Translations under genes and position numbers: made by a program
The notes under the pieces: generated by a model
What the model was told of the DNA's origin: nothing
The model's database searches: none
Seen by the model: the letters and a program-made list of their open reading frames with translations, nothing else
In this document: piece by piece, positions 1 to 12,504 of the stretch
How positions within the stretch are numbered: the first letter of the stretch is position 1
Layout: every line of letters starts with the position of its first letter
NCBI RefSeq assembly: GCF_020921035.1
Contig: NC_063154.1
Coordinates: 124,001-188,000, forward strand
Length of the DNA: 64,000 nt
Direction of reading: 5' to 3'
From: Rhodamnia argentea
Taxonomy: Eukaryota > Streptophyta > Magnoliopsida > Myrtales > Myrtaceae

Positions 1-144
1 GTGAGCTTATTCTTGCTTAGTTGATCGTTGCATGTGCAAGGCTTATCTTCAACTTTAGCTTCTAGTTATGCTCTCTTCCTTATCTCCTTTGTGGCATCTG
101 TTATACAGAATGAGTATGCATGATGGTGTGTTATAAATTTTCAG

Positions 145-3100
145 GTTGGCCATGAAGCTTTTGAACAGCAAGGGAATCCAGACTTTGATTCTGCATTTCG
201 TGGATTTAATAATCCATTCGAGAGTATTTTCAATGAAGATGTAATAAATCTTCTTCTTAGTTGGCTGCATTTACATTTTTTTTTTCTTCTGAAATTTTAC
301 AAGAGCTGATAGAGATGTCTTACTTGTTCTTTTGCGTGCTGAGCTGCCATTCTTCTAGCTTGGACATATACTGCTGAATTCAATTTTGCTGTCAACAAAT
401 TAGCAGCCTCGTAGTGGAACTGGTGGAGGTTATTATGATTGTCAGTTAACTTCATGTACAAAGACGAATTGCATAAATGATGTACCTGGGGGATTCAGCC
501 TATAATATTAATTGGATAAGGCATGTTTAAGTAGCTTACACCTGGCTATCACTCACTTTTGCCTCAAGGGTATCCAATTACTTTATGCATCTTCATTGTA
601 TAGAAGAACTTTATTTTTTGTTAGGTGATACTTGGTTAGTGTACTCTTTGTCTTGTACATTGATTATAAATACTTCCAGTTGCTGAACTTTTTTTTTTTT
701 TTTTTTTGAGATCTGGTTCTGCTCTGGACTGTCGAATTCTCTCTGTTGTGTAGACATTTTGCCTTCATTTTAACATTTATTTTTCAAGATATTTTTCTTT
801 CCTGGAATTTAATGAATTCTTTTGCACATCTTTGGCGATCACTGGATGGAGAGCAGATATTCAGTATGTTTAAGCAAAGATTTGGTGGCCAGGATGTGAA
901 GGTATGTTAAGTTTTATCTGTTACTGGTGCTCATCATGTGTGTTCATGTGTGAGAGTTTAACTTTGCATATAATTACGATTACATGTTTGCCCATAGGTT
1001 TCTGTTGAGCTGTCTTTCATGGAAGCTGTCCAGGGATGCACTAAAACAATTACATTTCAAGCCCCTTTAAATTGTCAAGCCTGTGGTACATGTTTCCTCT
1101 CAATTTGTCTGATGCTCTTATCCGCTTACTTAGACATTTTTTTTTTTGGCCCCAATAGAAATACTGTGTACAAATTACTAATCCCTGCTTTTACCTTCTG
1201 TGTTTTGGCAGGCGGAACAGGTGTACCTCCTGGGACAAAACCAGAAAATTGTAAACGCTGTGGAGGTGCAGGGGAGGTGCTTTCTTATGACAATATGATT
1301 GTCTAATTTAGATAGCAAAAAAATCTGATCAGCTAATGTATTCTTTTGCTTAATTGCAGACATACATGCAAAGGGGCATGTTTAGTATCCGTCAAACTTG
1401 TAGTCAGTGCGGAGGATCTGGAAAAACTGTATCGGTATGTGAATCTTCCTTATTCATGTACACATACTAAATCTTTTCGTAAATAGCCAAACTGCTGCTT
1501 CGCGCTACTAGAATTTGCTCGAAAGTATGTTTGAATTAGTTGCATGAATTGTATATTTACAGTATACTCTGGTGTTGTGGAGGAACTATTGGAAGACTAC
1601 TGGCCAGTGTTAAATATTGTGGCTTGCTGTTTTTATTTTAATCACCGACTTCTCTATATGTAATTATTGCGTTAAGAAACATATTAGACTAGTCCTCTTG
1701 CTTCCCTGGCAATTTTGTTCTAGGTTCAGTTATTCGTTTCAGAGTGGCTGTGCTTCACGCCTGCCAGCTCAACTTCCAGAATTTGACCTTATAGGTCTTT
1801 CTAGACAACAGTTTATGTATGCTTCATCACTTTCTTTTCCCTGTTTTTATACCCTTGAGGGTGCAACATTTAGAGATTGGAAGTGTCGTAGTTATACTAC
1901 ATGTATGAAGCATAGGGTCACATAGAAGAGGTGAACTGGGGAATGTGCATCGTGTATATTAAATGTCGTCCTGAACAGGACTGATTTATAATGCAGAGTT
2001 GTGTTTGAGATAGGTAGATCTTGAAATAAGCTGTAAACGATGACTGCTTTATGTGGATTATGAACTTTAGAGTGATCTTTGGTTGTTTGATGTCTGTCTC
2101 TTATTGATTAGTCAAATACTCCTTAACTGATTAGAGAGGAAAGCGCCGGAATAGCTTTAACTGATGATTTCTTTTATGTGGTATCTGAACTCCAGAGGAA
2201 TGTATATCTTTGGTTGCTTGGTGTCTCTTTTCTACTAAGAAAAATAATTTTTAATTGGTTATGGAGGAAGATCTAGAATAGTGAGGAAAGACTGCAAATT
2301 GTGAGGCCTTGTATGTGTTTGTATGTGTGTGTGTGTGCGCGCCCCCAAAAAAGGCAGGAAAGACCTAAAGACTCTGGTATGTCATAGTGACAACATTAGG
2401 CGTGCTGCTTACCGGGGAAAATGCTTTTTACTTTTCTTGTTCATTTGGAGTTTACAAGAACAAAATTGTGGATATGTTATATAAATTGATAAACGGATGT
2501 TCCATTGCCTTGGTGTATGGCCACGACTACATGGTTGTCCTTTTTTCTGCCAAATATGTTGTGTTAAGACTTTCTTCTAATACTTGCAAGTAAAATTTGC
2601 AAATCAATTGTGTTGATATTCTCTTTTTGTTTTTGAATTAACTTCTGCATATCTTTAGTGCCTGAGTTGTACTAGCTTATTTTGCTTCTTAATTTGAATA
2701 TTCATGTTACCTTGTATCAGAGCTTTTGCAAGACATGCAAGGGTCAAAGGGTTGTAATGGGATCAAAATCAGTCAAATTGGATATCATGCCAGGTACTTT
2801 TTACTGGATAGACTTAATTTGCTAGGAGCATGGTTTTTATGCTTCCCTTGTCAGATATGTTAATGTTCAGATCTAGATCAGCCAAAAACCATTCAGGTTG
2901 TGGGTTGGCAGTTGAAGCAGTGGTAGTGTTTTCATGTTTACATGGAGCACGTCTGTCTGGGTGATAGAGTGGCGCACATCTGACACTAGGGTTCAAGGTT
3001 CTAGTCCCTTTGGAGCAGCTTTTCAATATATCTTGTTGCAAGTTGCCAATGGGTCATACAATTTAAGAAATCCCAATTCCAGCCCATGTGGAGTCAAGCG

Positions 3101-5710
3101 TAGAGATATTGTCATCTAAACCAATGCGCACACTAGAAAACCAAATCAATAACCGATAGGCCAAGGCCCTAAAGTAGGGTTGGTCCTGTTTTGGAAAAGA
3201 TGACCGGGTCACTTGTGCAGTGGTTGATTCAGTCAAACCCAGTTCTGGGTTTTGATGATAGCTGGTTCAGCTAAATAACGGGACAAAGACTACCAGCTGT
3301 TACTCAGTTCAATCTGTCGAACTGGCCATCCATTCCATGTTTGGAAACTACTGCCTGACCAATGCCCAGGAGGCGAAGACCCCAAAATAGGGTTGATTTA
3401 GTTTGAAGACATGGACTGGTTCACCATGGCAGAGTTGAATCGGTGGTCCACCCCCTGTTGGTCTGTGTTCTGACAATTACTAGTTCACCCAAATACCTGG
3501 ACCAGACTATCAGCTGGTTGTCAGTTTAACCAATTGATCTGGCCACCCATTCCAGGTTTAATGTCTGGTACATAATAGAAGCTTCTTTGCCTATATTTGT
3601 TGGATCTTCTTTTCTTCACAACTAGCCTCTTCTAAAACTTCTTGTAACAGGGACATATCACTTGGGGTTTTAAGCTGAATTGGAAGTGAGTAGAATTTCT
3701 TTTGGGTGCCTAGAGCTGATGAATGAAAGCAGTGTGTTGTGTGTGGGAACTCTGAATGACTAGACAAGTTTTTTTGTTATCTTCTTTATTGCTGTTTGTT
3801 GCAGTCGTCAGAATTGTAAACTGGGCATGGATCGAAAATGATGATTACATGGAGAGTTGAATCTCACGAGTTTGTTTTAAGATGCTTTATATCTCTCTCC
3901 CATCATTTACTTGCCATGATGAGTACCCTTCCCTTTGGGAGTTGCTTGCCTTGTGTTTTACTGGGTAATCCTTAAATAAGCTTTCTATTGATCATAATTA
4001 TTACTAGTTGACACTGTGTAACAGAAACTCTTTCTGTTGAGTATGGGCATGTTGCATGACCTGAGATTATGTTGGCCTTTACTTGTAAGTGCAAACTTTT
4101 TATATGTCTGGAGGATGGATGCAGTGGATGTTATTTCATGTAGGTTGAATTTTCTCTTCTGTTGCACATTCGTGTAGATTAATGAGTTGGGAGGAGGAGG
4201 AGAGAACAGATCCTTTTGCTGTTATTAATGTGATACCCCTTAATATACCTGTTAGCTGTACTGCTGATGTAGATGGTTGGCTCATGACAATACCCCGCTA
4301 TTTCAGGGGTAGATGACGATGATACCATGAAAGTGAATAGAAGTGGTGGAGCGGATCCTGATGGAAACCAACCTGGAGATCTTTACGTGACCATTAAGGT
4401 ACTTGCGGTACTCCTTAAATGCGTGTTGTGTTCTGCTACTTTTGAAACGTTATCTGCTGGTCTAGACCATCTGGTTCCTGGAGTTGCATAATTATCCTGC
4501 AATTGCACTTCTTACAGGTCCGCGAAGATCCTGTTTTCCGGCGAGAAGGTGCCGACATCCATGTCGATACTGTTTTGGGAGTCACACAGGTGCACCTGCT
4601 TTACTATATTAACAGCAATTGTGGACATTATAGTAATGGATACTTTGAACTGTGAATTATTGGTAAAATGAAAAACTTAAACTTCTTTCTTTGTCTGACT
4701 CGTGATTTATTAGACTAGCAGTAACCAGAAAACCATAATTTTGAGATCCTTTTTCTTCTACCTAATGGTCTGTCCTTGCATGTGTTATTGATGCTTGTTC
4801 ACGCTAATGGATGACTACTGGTTCTCTGCAGGCAATTTTGGGAGGAACCATCCAAGTTCCTACTCTGACAGGAGATGTAGTCCTCAAGGTCGGTCTGAAT
4901 TTCAGTGGAACTTTGCTGATAGGCGTTGGCTTGATTGTTGTCCTGTTACATTATCATGGCTGAACTAGTTTTGGAATTTGACTTGCAGGTCCGTCCTGGT
5001 ACCCAGCCTGGTCAGAAGGTTGTTTTGAAGAAAAAAGGTAGGAATTTTCTTGATTTCCAACAAACAAGTATTTTTCACGTTGATAGGTTTGCTTTTACAT
5101 GTATGTTTTTGTAATTGCTAATTATTTGGGAGCTTTACAATCTAATTTTTATTCGGGAGAAAGTATGCGGAAACTGTAATGTTCTCCTATGTTGAATCTA
5201 CTTGTAGTGCCAATGAAGCCTCTCCCTTTGCCATATCTGCAAAATCTTTTCACATCATCTGTGCTTTCTGCTACGTTTGCAAATAAGCAGATAGTAATTT
5301 TATTATACCAAAGTATAAACCTCCATGTGTCAGACCGGGGTGCAACATGCAAACAGTAAATCTGTTCTTTTGTCCTATGTAGAACTTTACTACACTTACC
5401 CGTGATACTCTAATCTTTGTGCATTTTTGACAGGAATTAAAACTCGGGGCTCTTTCTCATACGGCGACCAGTATGTGCATTTCAACATCAGCATTCCAAC
5501 GTATGTTCGCTGTGTTTTGCTTGTGGTTTGATGACTCATCTAGTAGTACTTCTGGAAGTTTTGGATAGGGGAAGATACGAGTAAGTTGACATGCATTATG
5601 CAACTTGTTGCAGGAATTTAACCCAGAGACAAAGGGAGTTAATTGAAGAGTTCGCAAAGGAAGAGCAAGGCGAAGGTTACAAACGTACAGCAGCAGGTGC
5701 GTCTGGCTAG
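145..5710 (+). CDS. GFA2: Mitochondrial-type DnaJ (Hsp40) co-chaperone, 3' part, GFA2-like
   Basis: This is the C-terminal part of a type I DnaJ that stimulates Hsp70 ATPase and presents clients; GFA2 is the mitochondrial plant form. The J domain lies left of the window. Twelve exons are visible: 145-240, 857-901, 998-1085, 1212-1276, 1360-1434, 2721-2793, 4307-4398, 4518-4589, 4832-4888, 4989-5037, 5434-5500 and 5614-5710. All have GT-AG borders and the frame holds to TAG at 5708. All four zinc-finger repeats are intact: CQACGGTG, CKRCGGAG, CSQCGGSG and CKTCKGQR. The C-terminal client-binding domain follows, with REDPVFRREG, LGGTIQVPTLTGDV and RPGTQPGQ. A GT inside the last exon (CAG/GTGCGT, 5697) could be an alternative donor, but reading to the stop is simplest. 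GFA2 rather than another organellar DnaJA is inferred from overall resemblance. Confidence 0.9.
2955..3010 (+). repeat. Possible tRNA-derived SINE head in DnaJ intron
   Basis: A box-A-like stretch (TGGGTGATAGAGTGG, about 2957-2971) is followed about 30 bases later by a box-B-like stretch (AGGTTCTAGTCC, 2996-3007). This is the spacing of a tRNA-related Pol III promoter. No cloverleaf and no clear 3' tail are visible, so this is only a candidate SINE relic. Confidence 0.25.
3156..3562. repeat. Diverged tandem duplication, about 200 bp x 2, in DnaJ intron
   Basis: Two successive blocks (about 3156-3350 and 3363-3562) share the same order of landmarks: a TAGGGTTG segment, a GACTGGTTCA or GACCGGGTCA segment, a TACCAGCTG or TATCAGCTGG segment, and a closing CTGGCCAnCCATTCCA segment. 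They are clearly related but heavily mutated. The surrounding intron (2794-4306) shows nothing else that looks functional. Confidence 0.6.
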
Positions 5711-6137
5711 GAGAAATTTCTACTCTCTTCCCTTTCACTTAAGACTGCCTCCGCAATGGAGATTGAAAAGGAGTTGTTGGTCTCTGCAATTTTGTAGGAT
5801 GAAGTATTTTTCTGCTTTTGATTACATTGTCAACTAATGTATTTTGCTCAAAATTACCAGCACTTAATAGTTGAGGCTGAATAATCTCCCTTCACATCGA
5901 AGGTAATGTTAGTGTAAATATATAAACTGATTATTGTGTTTGATAAGTAGGAACATGTAAGTTCATTGAATGACTAAAATTCCTCGAGGGTGCCACTGAG
6001 TTATGTGGATTTATGCCTATGCAAGTTGAGGTACTTTTGGGTGGACATTGAACTCCATTTTGTTACAAGGGCATGAAGATCATATGTCCTCCTTCCTGTA
6101 AAAGCTATTACCATTAGTTCATGTCAGCTGACCAGAC
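5711..6137. other. 3' UTR and downstream of the DnaJ gene
   Basis: This stretch after the DnaJ stop is AT-rich and without coding signal. It should hold the 3' UTR and polyadenylation site, but no single site stands out. It ends at the TIR-like element at 6138. Confidence 0.5.
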
Positions 6138-6768
6138 GGGCTCCGCTTGTTTTGCCAAAAATGAGATGTTTCTAGAAAATGTTTTTTAGGAAGTTGTTTT
6201 CAATATTTTTCGTTGTTCGGTTGAAACCTTAAAGTGAACGGAAAAATATTTTATGTCGTTCGTTATGGAAAGTCGAATTTGATTTTCTTTGTGCACTCTT
6301 TTTAATAATTTTTATTTTATATATTAGTATTATTTTTCTTATTTAAAAAATTGAATTTTTATTTTTCTCTTTTATTTTTTAATTATTTTTTTTTTCTTTT
6401 CCCCTTTTTTGGTTGGCCACCTGTAACAAGCGAGCTAGAGCTCGCCGGTGATTGCCGTGGCTGGCGCTTGGCATATGAAGAAGGGAAAAAAATGAAAAAA
6501 AAATGTAAAAATTAATTAAAAAGACTTGGGGAAAAAGTTATGAAAAATTATTTAAAAATTTGAAATTTTTTTAAATAATTAAAAAATAAAAGGAAGGTAG
6601 AAGAATGGAGGGAGGGGTGACGGGGGAGGAAATCATTTTCTTCACTTGTAAATGTGTTTTTTTCATTGATGAAAAATGTTTCCACCGATTAGTTTCTTTT
6701 TCTTGAAAAAATGAAAAAAAAAAATATTTTTTTTTAAGTTATTTTTTGGCAAAACGAATGGACCTTAG
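6138..6768. mobile_element. Non-autonomous TIR element (MITE-like), AT-rich arms with GC core
   Basis: The left end (GGGCTCCGCTTGTTTTGCC) and the inverted right end (AAGGTCCATTCGTTTTGCC) form imperfect terminal inverted repeats that share GTTTTGCCAAAAA. The arms are extremely A/T-rich and flank a GC-rich core near 6420-6470 containing CTCGCCGG. There is no transposase. No clear target duplication was found, so exact limits are uncertain to several bases. The same architecture recurs at 32479-33244 and 46356-47348. Confidence 0.6.
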
Positions 6769-7993
6769 ATTCAAATTTTGAGGATATGCCATGGAGTAAA
6801 CGTTTTCGTTTCAGACAAATTCTGAAACAGCCGAAGATCATGTAAATAAAGTGAGAATGGTTCTTGGCTTTTCGGCCTTAACCAAAGTTTGCAAAAGACG
6901 TTAATAAAGGTTTTATCATTCAAATTGCAGCATACCGTGCATCCTTTCAGATTAATGATACGAATATGCAAATCCACTATGCCGGTCATAACACACCATA
7001 GGAATGACGGATATACTACGAGGTAAGAATACTTGTCCCTGACTGGCTGGGGCTGTGCGGCTCTGCTTGGAAGACTCCCGCTCCGCTTTGGTGTTATTTA
7101 AGATCTCGCATATTGAATTTGAACCTTATCCAATTCTAAGCTCAATGCACATCAAGTTTAAGCGCACCAACTGACTGCTTGAGGAAGAAAGTTGAAGACG
7201 TAAAACTGGCCAACCTTTTTTTTCCGGAGGGTCTGGTCCTATTCTCATATTGTCAATCTACTTGAAGTAAAACTCCACTGGCGACGGGACGACAGATGCA
7301 CATTAATCTATGAAATCGTCCAGTTCAAAGTCCACCTACATATTCAAGGGCCCCTCCTATTCTGTACGCTTGCCACCAGCTGGAACTCACCATCGACAAG
7401 CTCAAAACATCTTCATTATCTCATCGATTCTCGATCAATCCAGCATCCAATCCCTCAATTGTAGCACAGAAAAGAGGCTTATAGATTTTGCTTGCTAGCT
7501 GCTTGAACCATCAATTTGTAGCACAGAAAAGAGGCATATAGATCGTACTTTGTCCTTGAATTGGAACAGATGCATGTGCTGGATTAAGAAATGGACGCAG
7601 GAGCCAAACGCTCCCATACTCCCCTCATGCTCATACCCTACGTAGGGGATTGTCAATTGTAGTCTGTTTAAAGCCACAATCCAACACGCAATGCAGATGG
7701 GTGTGGAGACACAAACCATTCTGCTATTTTCCACAAACTACAACAAAAACCTTTTTTTTCTCAATATCTTCGCTAAGAATTAACCTCTTCAAAACAGGCA
7801 CACCCCAACGACCATCAAAAGGTCCACCTAACAGGAAAATGGAAAGAAATTTCTTTCTGCTTGCAAAACACTTGCAAGAATGATATCCGTTCTCAAATTT
7901 ATGTGGAAATTTATATACGTCATACAGGTATAAAAGATCTATGTGACAAAACACTACCAATCTTCAGGGGCATGAGGTCGAGGGCACATGCTC
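6769..7993. other. Intergenic, 3' side of the Rab gene
   Basis: There is no supported gene here. A short direct repeat around GTAGCACAGAAAAGAGGC is present twice (about 7461-7478 and 7517-7534). The part next to 7994 is expected to be the 3' UTR of the minus-strand Rab gene. Confidence 0.5.
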
Positions 7994-9450
7994 TTACGAA
8001 GACGAGCAACAACCGTAAGTCTTTCCTTGAGGCTCTGGCTCCTGCCCAGGAACAACTATCTTCGTACCCTGCAAAAGTGAGCTCCCTCCAGACTCGGACT
8101 CTTCGTTTGCAACCAGGGCTTTCTTGCTGATAATTCGATAAATCTCTGTCAAGACTGTGAGGAATGCAGTTTCGACATTTGTGGCCTCAAGGGCAGATGT
8201 CTCCATGAAGAAAAGGTTTTCTCTCTGCGCAAACTCTTTGGCATCCTCAGTGGGTACAGCTCGAAGAGTTCCCAGGTCTGATTTGTTGCCAACAAGCATA
8301 ACAACAATATTTTTGTCTGCATGTCCACGCAATTCCTCTAACCATCTGGCTACATGATCAAACGACTGACGTTTGGTGATGTCATAAACCAACATTGCTC
8401 CGACCGCACCTCTATAATACGCACTAGTGACAGCCCGGTACCTAAAAGAGTGGTCACAGACATGTGAATATGGAAATAAAGAGCAGAAATTTGGCAGGGG
8501 TAAATGAAAATCATACATGGATGCTTAAACAAACATCTTCCTCTTTTGACAGTCACATACGAAGATCAGGTAGGTACTCAACCGTACCACTCTACAATTT
8601 TCGAAAGTTAGGACAATTAAATCGCCAAACTCCAAAGATACACTCAATAAGTATCCATGTTGCAGCCAACATGTGTCTTGGTTGCTTTCCACCAGCATCA
8701 TTAGGCGAGAAATCTCATCTAAATCTGTCAGTTCAAGAGAATGCCAGATTGATTTTGGAACTGGATCCTCCTGAACAGCTAGTGAGACATATATTTTTCT
8801 CTGTGGCGAACAATGATAAGGTCACTGAATTTTGCTGCACTGACTACTTGACTCCATGCTGTGTCGTGACACTGCAGGAACTTTGATTCTACAAAAACCC
8901 TCAGCTGCTTGATTCAATGACAGAAAACCATTTTCAGAACAAACATGCCTTGAACCTTTCCCACTCAAATAAGATCAGACCAACTTAATAGAACCAGTTT
9001 CATGTCATGCCTTGCTTACATGATCATTGGATCACAGTTCCATCCTTCCAGTCGAGTCAGAATCTCGCAAGTACATTCTACTTGATTGGAACTTTAAGCA
9101 CCAAAACACACAACACTTAAATACGACAAAAGCCAGATGCATCAGGGGAATTCGACAACTGCAGAGAAGCATAGTGATTTCAGAGCTTTAGTGATTTAGT
9201 TCGCGTAGGGCAGCTCAACATACCTCTCTTGACCGGCGGTATCCCAAATCTGAGCTTTGATGGTCTTGTGATCGATCAAGAGCGTCTTGGTCTGGAACTC
9301 GACTCCTATAGTCGCTTTGGAATCCAAACTGAACTCGTTCCGGGCAAACCGAGCTAAAAGCTGGGATTTGCCGACGGCGGAGTCGCCGATCAGGACGACC
9401 TTGAAAACGTAATCTATGTTCTGATTGAAGTTGGAGTGCAGATTAGACAT
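7994..9450 (-). CDS. RABA4C: Rab11-type small GTPase, RABA4 class (RABA4c-like)
   Basis: This is a membrane-traffic GTPase; RABA4 members act at the trans-Golgi/secretory-vesicle stage of polarised secretion. Two exons, 9224-9450 and 7994-8441, join as GAG AG/G TAC and give 224 residues, normal for the family. Visible parts are the P-loop GDSAVGKS (22-29), a switch I region with ATIGVEF, WDTAGQE (69-75), NKSD and TSAL guanine-specificity motifs, and a C-terminal CCSSS double-cysteine prenylation end. The start is the ATG at 9448-9450 because the N-terminus [17 protein letters not shown] has the usual length before the G domain. An in-frame upstream ATG (9531) would add an unlikely leader. Assignment to class A4 rests on hypervariable-tail resemblance ([20 protein letters not shown]). 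Subtype c is less certain than the class. Confidence 0.94.
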
Positions 9451-9652
9451 ATTAGCGATGGGTACAATGAGGAAATGGCCGATGAATGAAAACCCTAATG
9501 AGAAGTCAAGTCGTCCGAAACCGAAGCGCACAAAACAAAGGAAGACGACGAGGAAACAAGAATTCGAGGGTGAAGCTATGTATGGCGACTGCGAATCGTT
9601 CGTTGAAAGTGGGAGTCGAGAGTCGGACGAGTCTCTGCTTCGGACATGGCAC

Positions 9653-9683
<31 letters not shown>

Positions 9684-10779
9684 AGTGGGAGGCAACGAAC
9701 GGCCCTTTGTGCGGGCTTTTTCTTCTTTAAACGTACTCCTCTGTCCTCTCTCCTCTTCTCTCTCTGGTTTTGGTTGACTGCTTCAATCAAGAAAGACCTT
9801 TTGCTTTTCCTTCCTCTTCCTTTCAAGATTGAATGGCAGGAATTGCGATCGACCCTTCAAGATCTACAAGCACGTATATTACATACCCAACAACACCAAG
9901 TGTCATACCTCAGCTCATTTGTAGGAGTACTGACCAACAAGTTTCTCAAAATATTGAAACTTGTCGAATGAAGCAGCCTCTAAAAAACGTCTTCATAGTA
10001 TTGTGTCATGCTCCTATTGTGTACTTTCTCCCTCATCAGTGTATTGACAGCTTATTCCATGTCCCAACGACAACCCCAAATGGTCTAGCCAAGCGTTTGC
10101 TCATCTTTTCCCTGACGACTTCTCCTTCGAATCGAGGCAAGTCAGGATGATCAAACTCAAGTTAAACAGTCCATGGCTCCTTAGAAACCCATGTGCGATT
10201 CGATGTTGGGGGTCTCTTGCTTGTTCTATCGCACCTTAAGATCAATTACGACATTGAAAGTCGAGTACTTGTGCTTATTGTATTCAAAAGCTAACTGGCA
10301 TGGCTTATACGCTGCTAGATGATAAATGTGGGAGGTCATCGTATCGCAGTGAGATAAGAACTGAAGTTGTTAGACAGTGAGCATTGTCACTCCTACCAAC
10401 TGATTTTAATGGAATAACTCCTAAATTTCATTGCGCCATACAACTTTTCTTGTGAAAGCAATCACTTTCCATCCGTTGTCAATTATGATACAAGGCAAAG
10501 CGCTCTCGAGAAAAGCGTACATTTTGAAAACTTTCAACTGTAGTTCACCTAGCCAACCTTGTCTTCCTGCCTGCTCCCACGTCTAGCACAATCTTTGAAA
10601 CATGCCTCTTCAATTGGAGGAACTTCAGCTCTAGTAGATTCATGTTAATACGCAAATTGATCAAGTCTGCCACTTTCACAAAGTGAATTTGGGGAATGTG
10701 GAGCCGAGAGGAATAGGTTTCCCATTTGGTAATTTGTAGGAGCAGAGAGCAGAAAAGTACCAGAAGAGCGTTCTTAGTA
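9451..10779. promoter_or_regulatory. Upstream region of the Rab gene with a (GA)n tract
   Basis: This is the space between the Rab start and the 3' end of the bHLH gene, both on the minus strand. It should contain the Rab promoter and leader. A (GA)n tract lies at 9652-9686, so it reads as a CT-rich leader or promoter stretch on the Rab strand. No certain TATA box is seen. The rest has no supported feature. Confidence 0.45.
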
Positions 10780-12504
10780 TTATTTACTTGAACACATGCA
10801 CTTCGCCTTACTGTCATTGAGCAGCTGCACAAGAAAGGAAAAGTTTGGAACGGAAGGTAATAGTTGGTTGGAATTTCATGCTTCAAGTGTTTTCAGAATG
10901 AATGGTGTCTTTTAATCAGTACCTTGACCTGTTCCTGAAGGTCCTTAATGTACACAACTGCCATATCCAGCATATCTGCTGTGCTCGTTTGCTGCCAGGA
11001 AGAACCAATAGAAAATTGTTAGTTCTCTCGGATTCCAACCATTCTGAAGCCATTCACATACACAGAACTGGTCTCAACTACCTTGTCGAAGTTTGGGAAA
11101 AGATCTTGCAATTTTCTCATTCTTTCACTGATGCGCCCTCTTCTCACCTGAAAATCATAAAACCCAGTTAGATTTGGAAGAGCAGAGATGAGCATTTGGT
11201 TCGGCAAAGTTATCTGCAACTGGGCTACGACTACTTTGGGATCTAGGTAGCCATAGCCAATCCTACAAGCAACTCGAGCTTCTGGTGACATTGCTACTTT
11301 GAGAATTCAAAGGAATTAACATAGCTCTAGGTAATTACTCTCTCAGCTATGCTTCTTGGGTGGGTGGCACAACCTCGTTTTGCACGAATTTTACATGGAA
11401 CGGAATCTTGAAATTGCAAAATATTTCCCACAGTATCCATTTCAGTAGACGTCTTGCTCAAGCTCAAATGGCGCGTCAACCCATACGTCCTGTTTTGGGT
11501 CATGTTGTCCTGGTCAAACAGACTATCAGCAACTCAGAAAGCATAACATATTGAGCAATATCTGAAAAAAGTGCACCTGATACCTGATTCTCCACAGTGT
11601 GTATGCTGTAAGACAAGTTTGCATCCTCCTCTCTCTCTCTCTTCAGGCCATTGAATGTGGTATTTTTCCAAGATTTTCTGACACAATCTAGTTTGTTCTC
11701 ATTCTCCATTTCAGCAATCTGAGACATATGCCTTGAGGCTGAAATTGATGTCGACCTCAAATCTGTTTGACCATTTGATTTGGATTTACTACAAAAAGAA
11801 CCATCTCCTTTACGCGTTTCAAGATCCTGAGAATCTCTTCTAGCATCAAAGCCTATAAGGAATAAATTCTGATTAGACGAGAATAATTTGTAGATGGACA
11901 AAACTTTCAGAAATCATGATTTATCGCAAATGACATTACCAATTTCAACAGCAGCGTCTGAAAGGAAACCAGCTGGGGAGCTACTCTGCCGGAGAAGATT
12001 GGAGTGATTTCCGCTACCCAATTCTGCAGGGGCATTACTCTGCAAAACCATGGAATAGGCTTCATCAAAGAAGCTCACAAATCCAATGGAGTTCGATGAA
12101 ATTTCATGATCCAGATGGCGTTGCACTGGCGTAGGACCATCCATGGCCTGAGATATGGTATTCCTGAAAACAACTTCCAACTCTTGCTCTACGTATCTCT
12201 GGTCATCCTCTTGCATATCATTAGATTCAAAACTATCAATCAACATGAGTTTGACTATGGCAGCATCCATTTCAGGGTTCAAAGGACGAAGATAGCTGGA
12301 ATCCTCACATCCGATGTCACAACCATTGCCATTGACCAAACAGTCGAAGAAAGAGCTTGGAGCAGACTGATATCGCATTAACGAGGAATTCAGCTGCTGC
12401 AAATGCGGTGGGTTATGCATAAGCATGACCGAGTCCATGAATTCTGGATCCTTTTTCAGCTCTCCCTCTAAACATTCCGCTCTCGGACTGAACAAGAGAC
12501 TCAT
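10780..12504 (-). CDS. bHLH transcription factor, FBH/bHLH130-like
   Basis: Six exons give 394 residues in frame: 11940-12504, 11584-11852, 11339-11509, 11082-11147, 10923-10991 and 10780-10824. The N-terminal two thirds is acidic and serine-rich with no domain. The bHLH begins near residue 320: the basic region HPRSIAERVRRGRISER keeps the His, Glu and Arg needed for E-box contact, followed by helix 1 (MRKLQDLFPNFDK) and helix 2 (TADMLDMAVVYIKDLQEQV). The last exon is only 45 bases and encodes LLNDSKAKCMCSSK, the short Cys-containing tail typical of this subgroup. Reading on through the preceding donor would instead end after a poor tail at 10893. FBH members activate flowering genes and others act in stomatal responses; the role here is inferred only. 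Confidence 0.9.

Noticed and set aside
2955..3010. A true tRNA gene
   Set aside because: Box-A and box-B-like words are present but no acceptor stem or anticodon arm can be folded; at most a SINE relic.
9425..9971. Overlapping plus and minus frames upstream of the Rab gene
   Set aside because: Their translations are Arg/Glu runs from the (GA)n tract and they overlap the Rab first exon or promoter.
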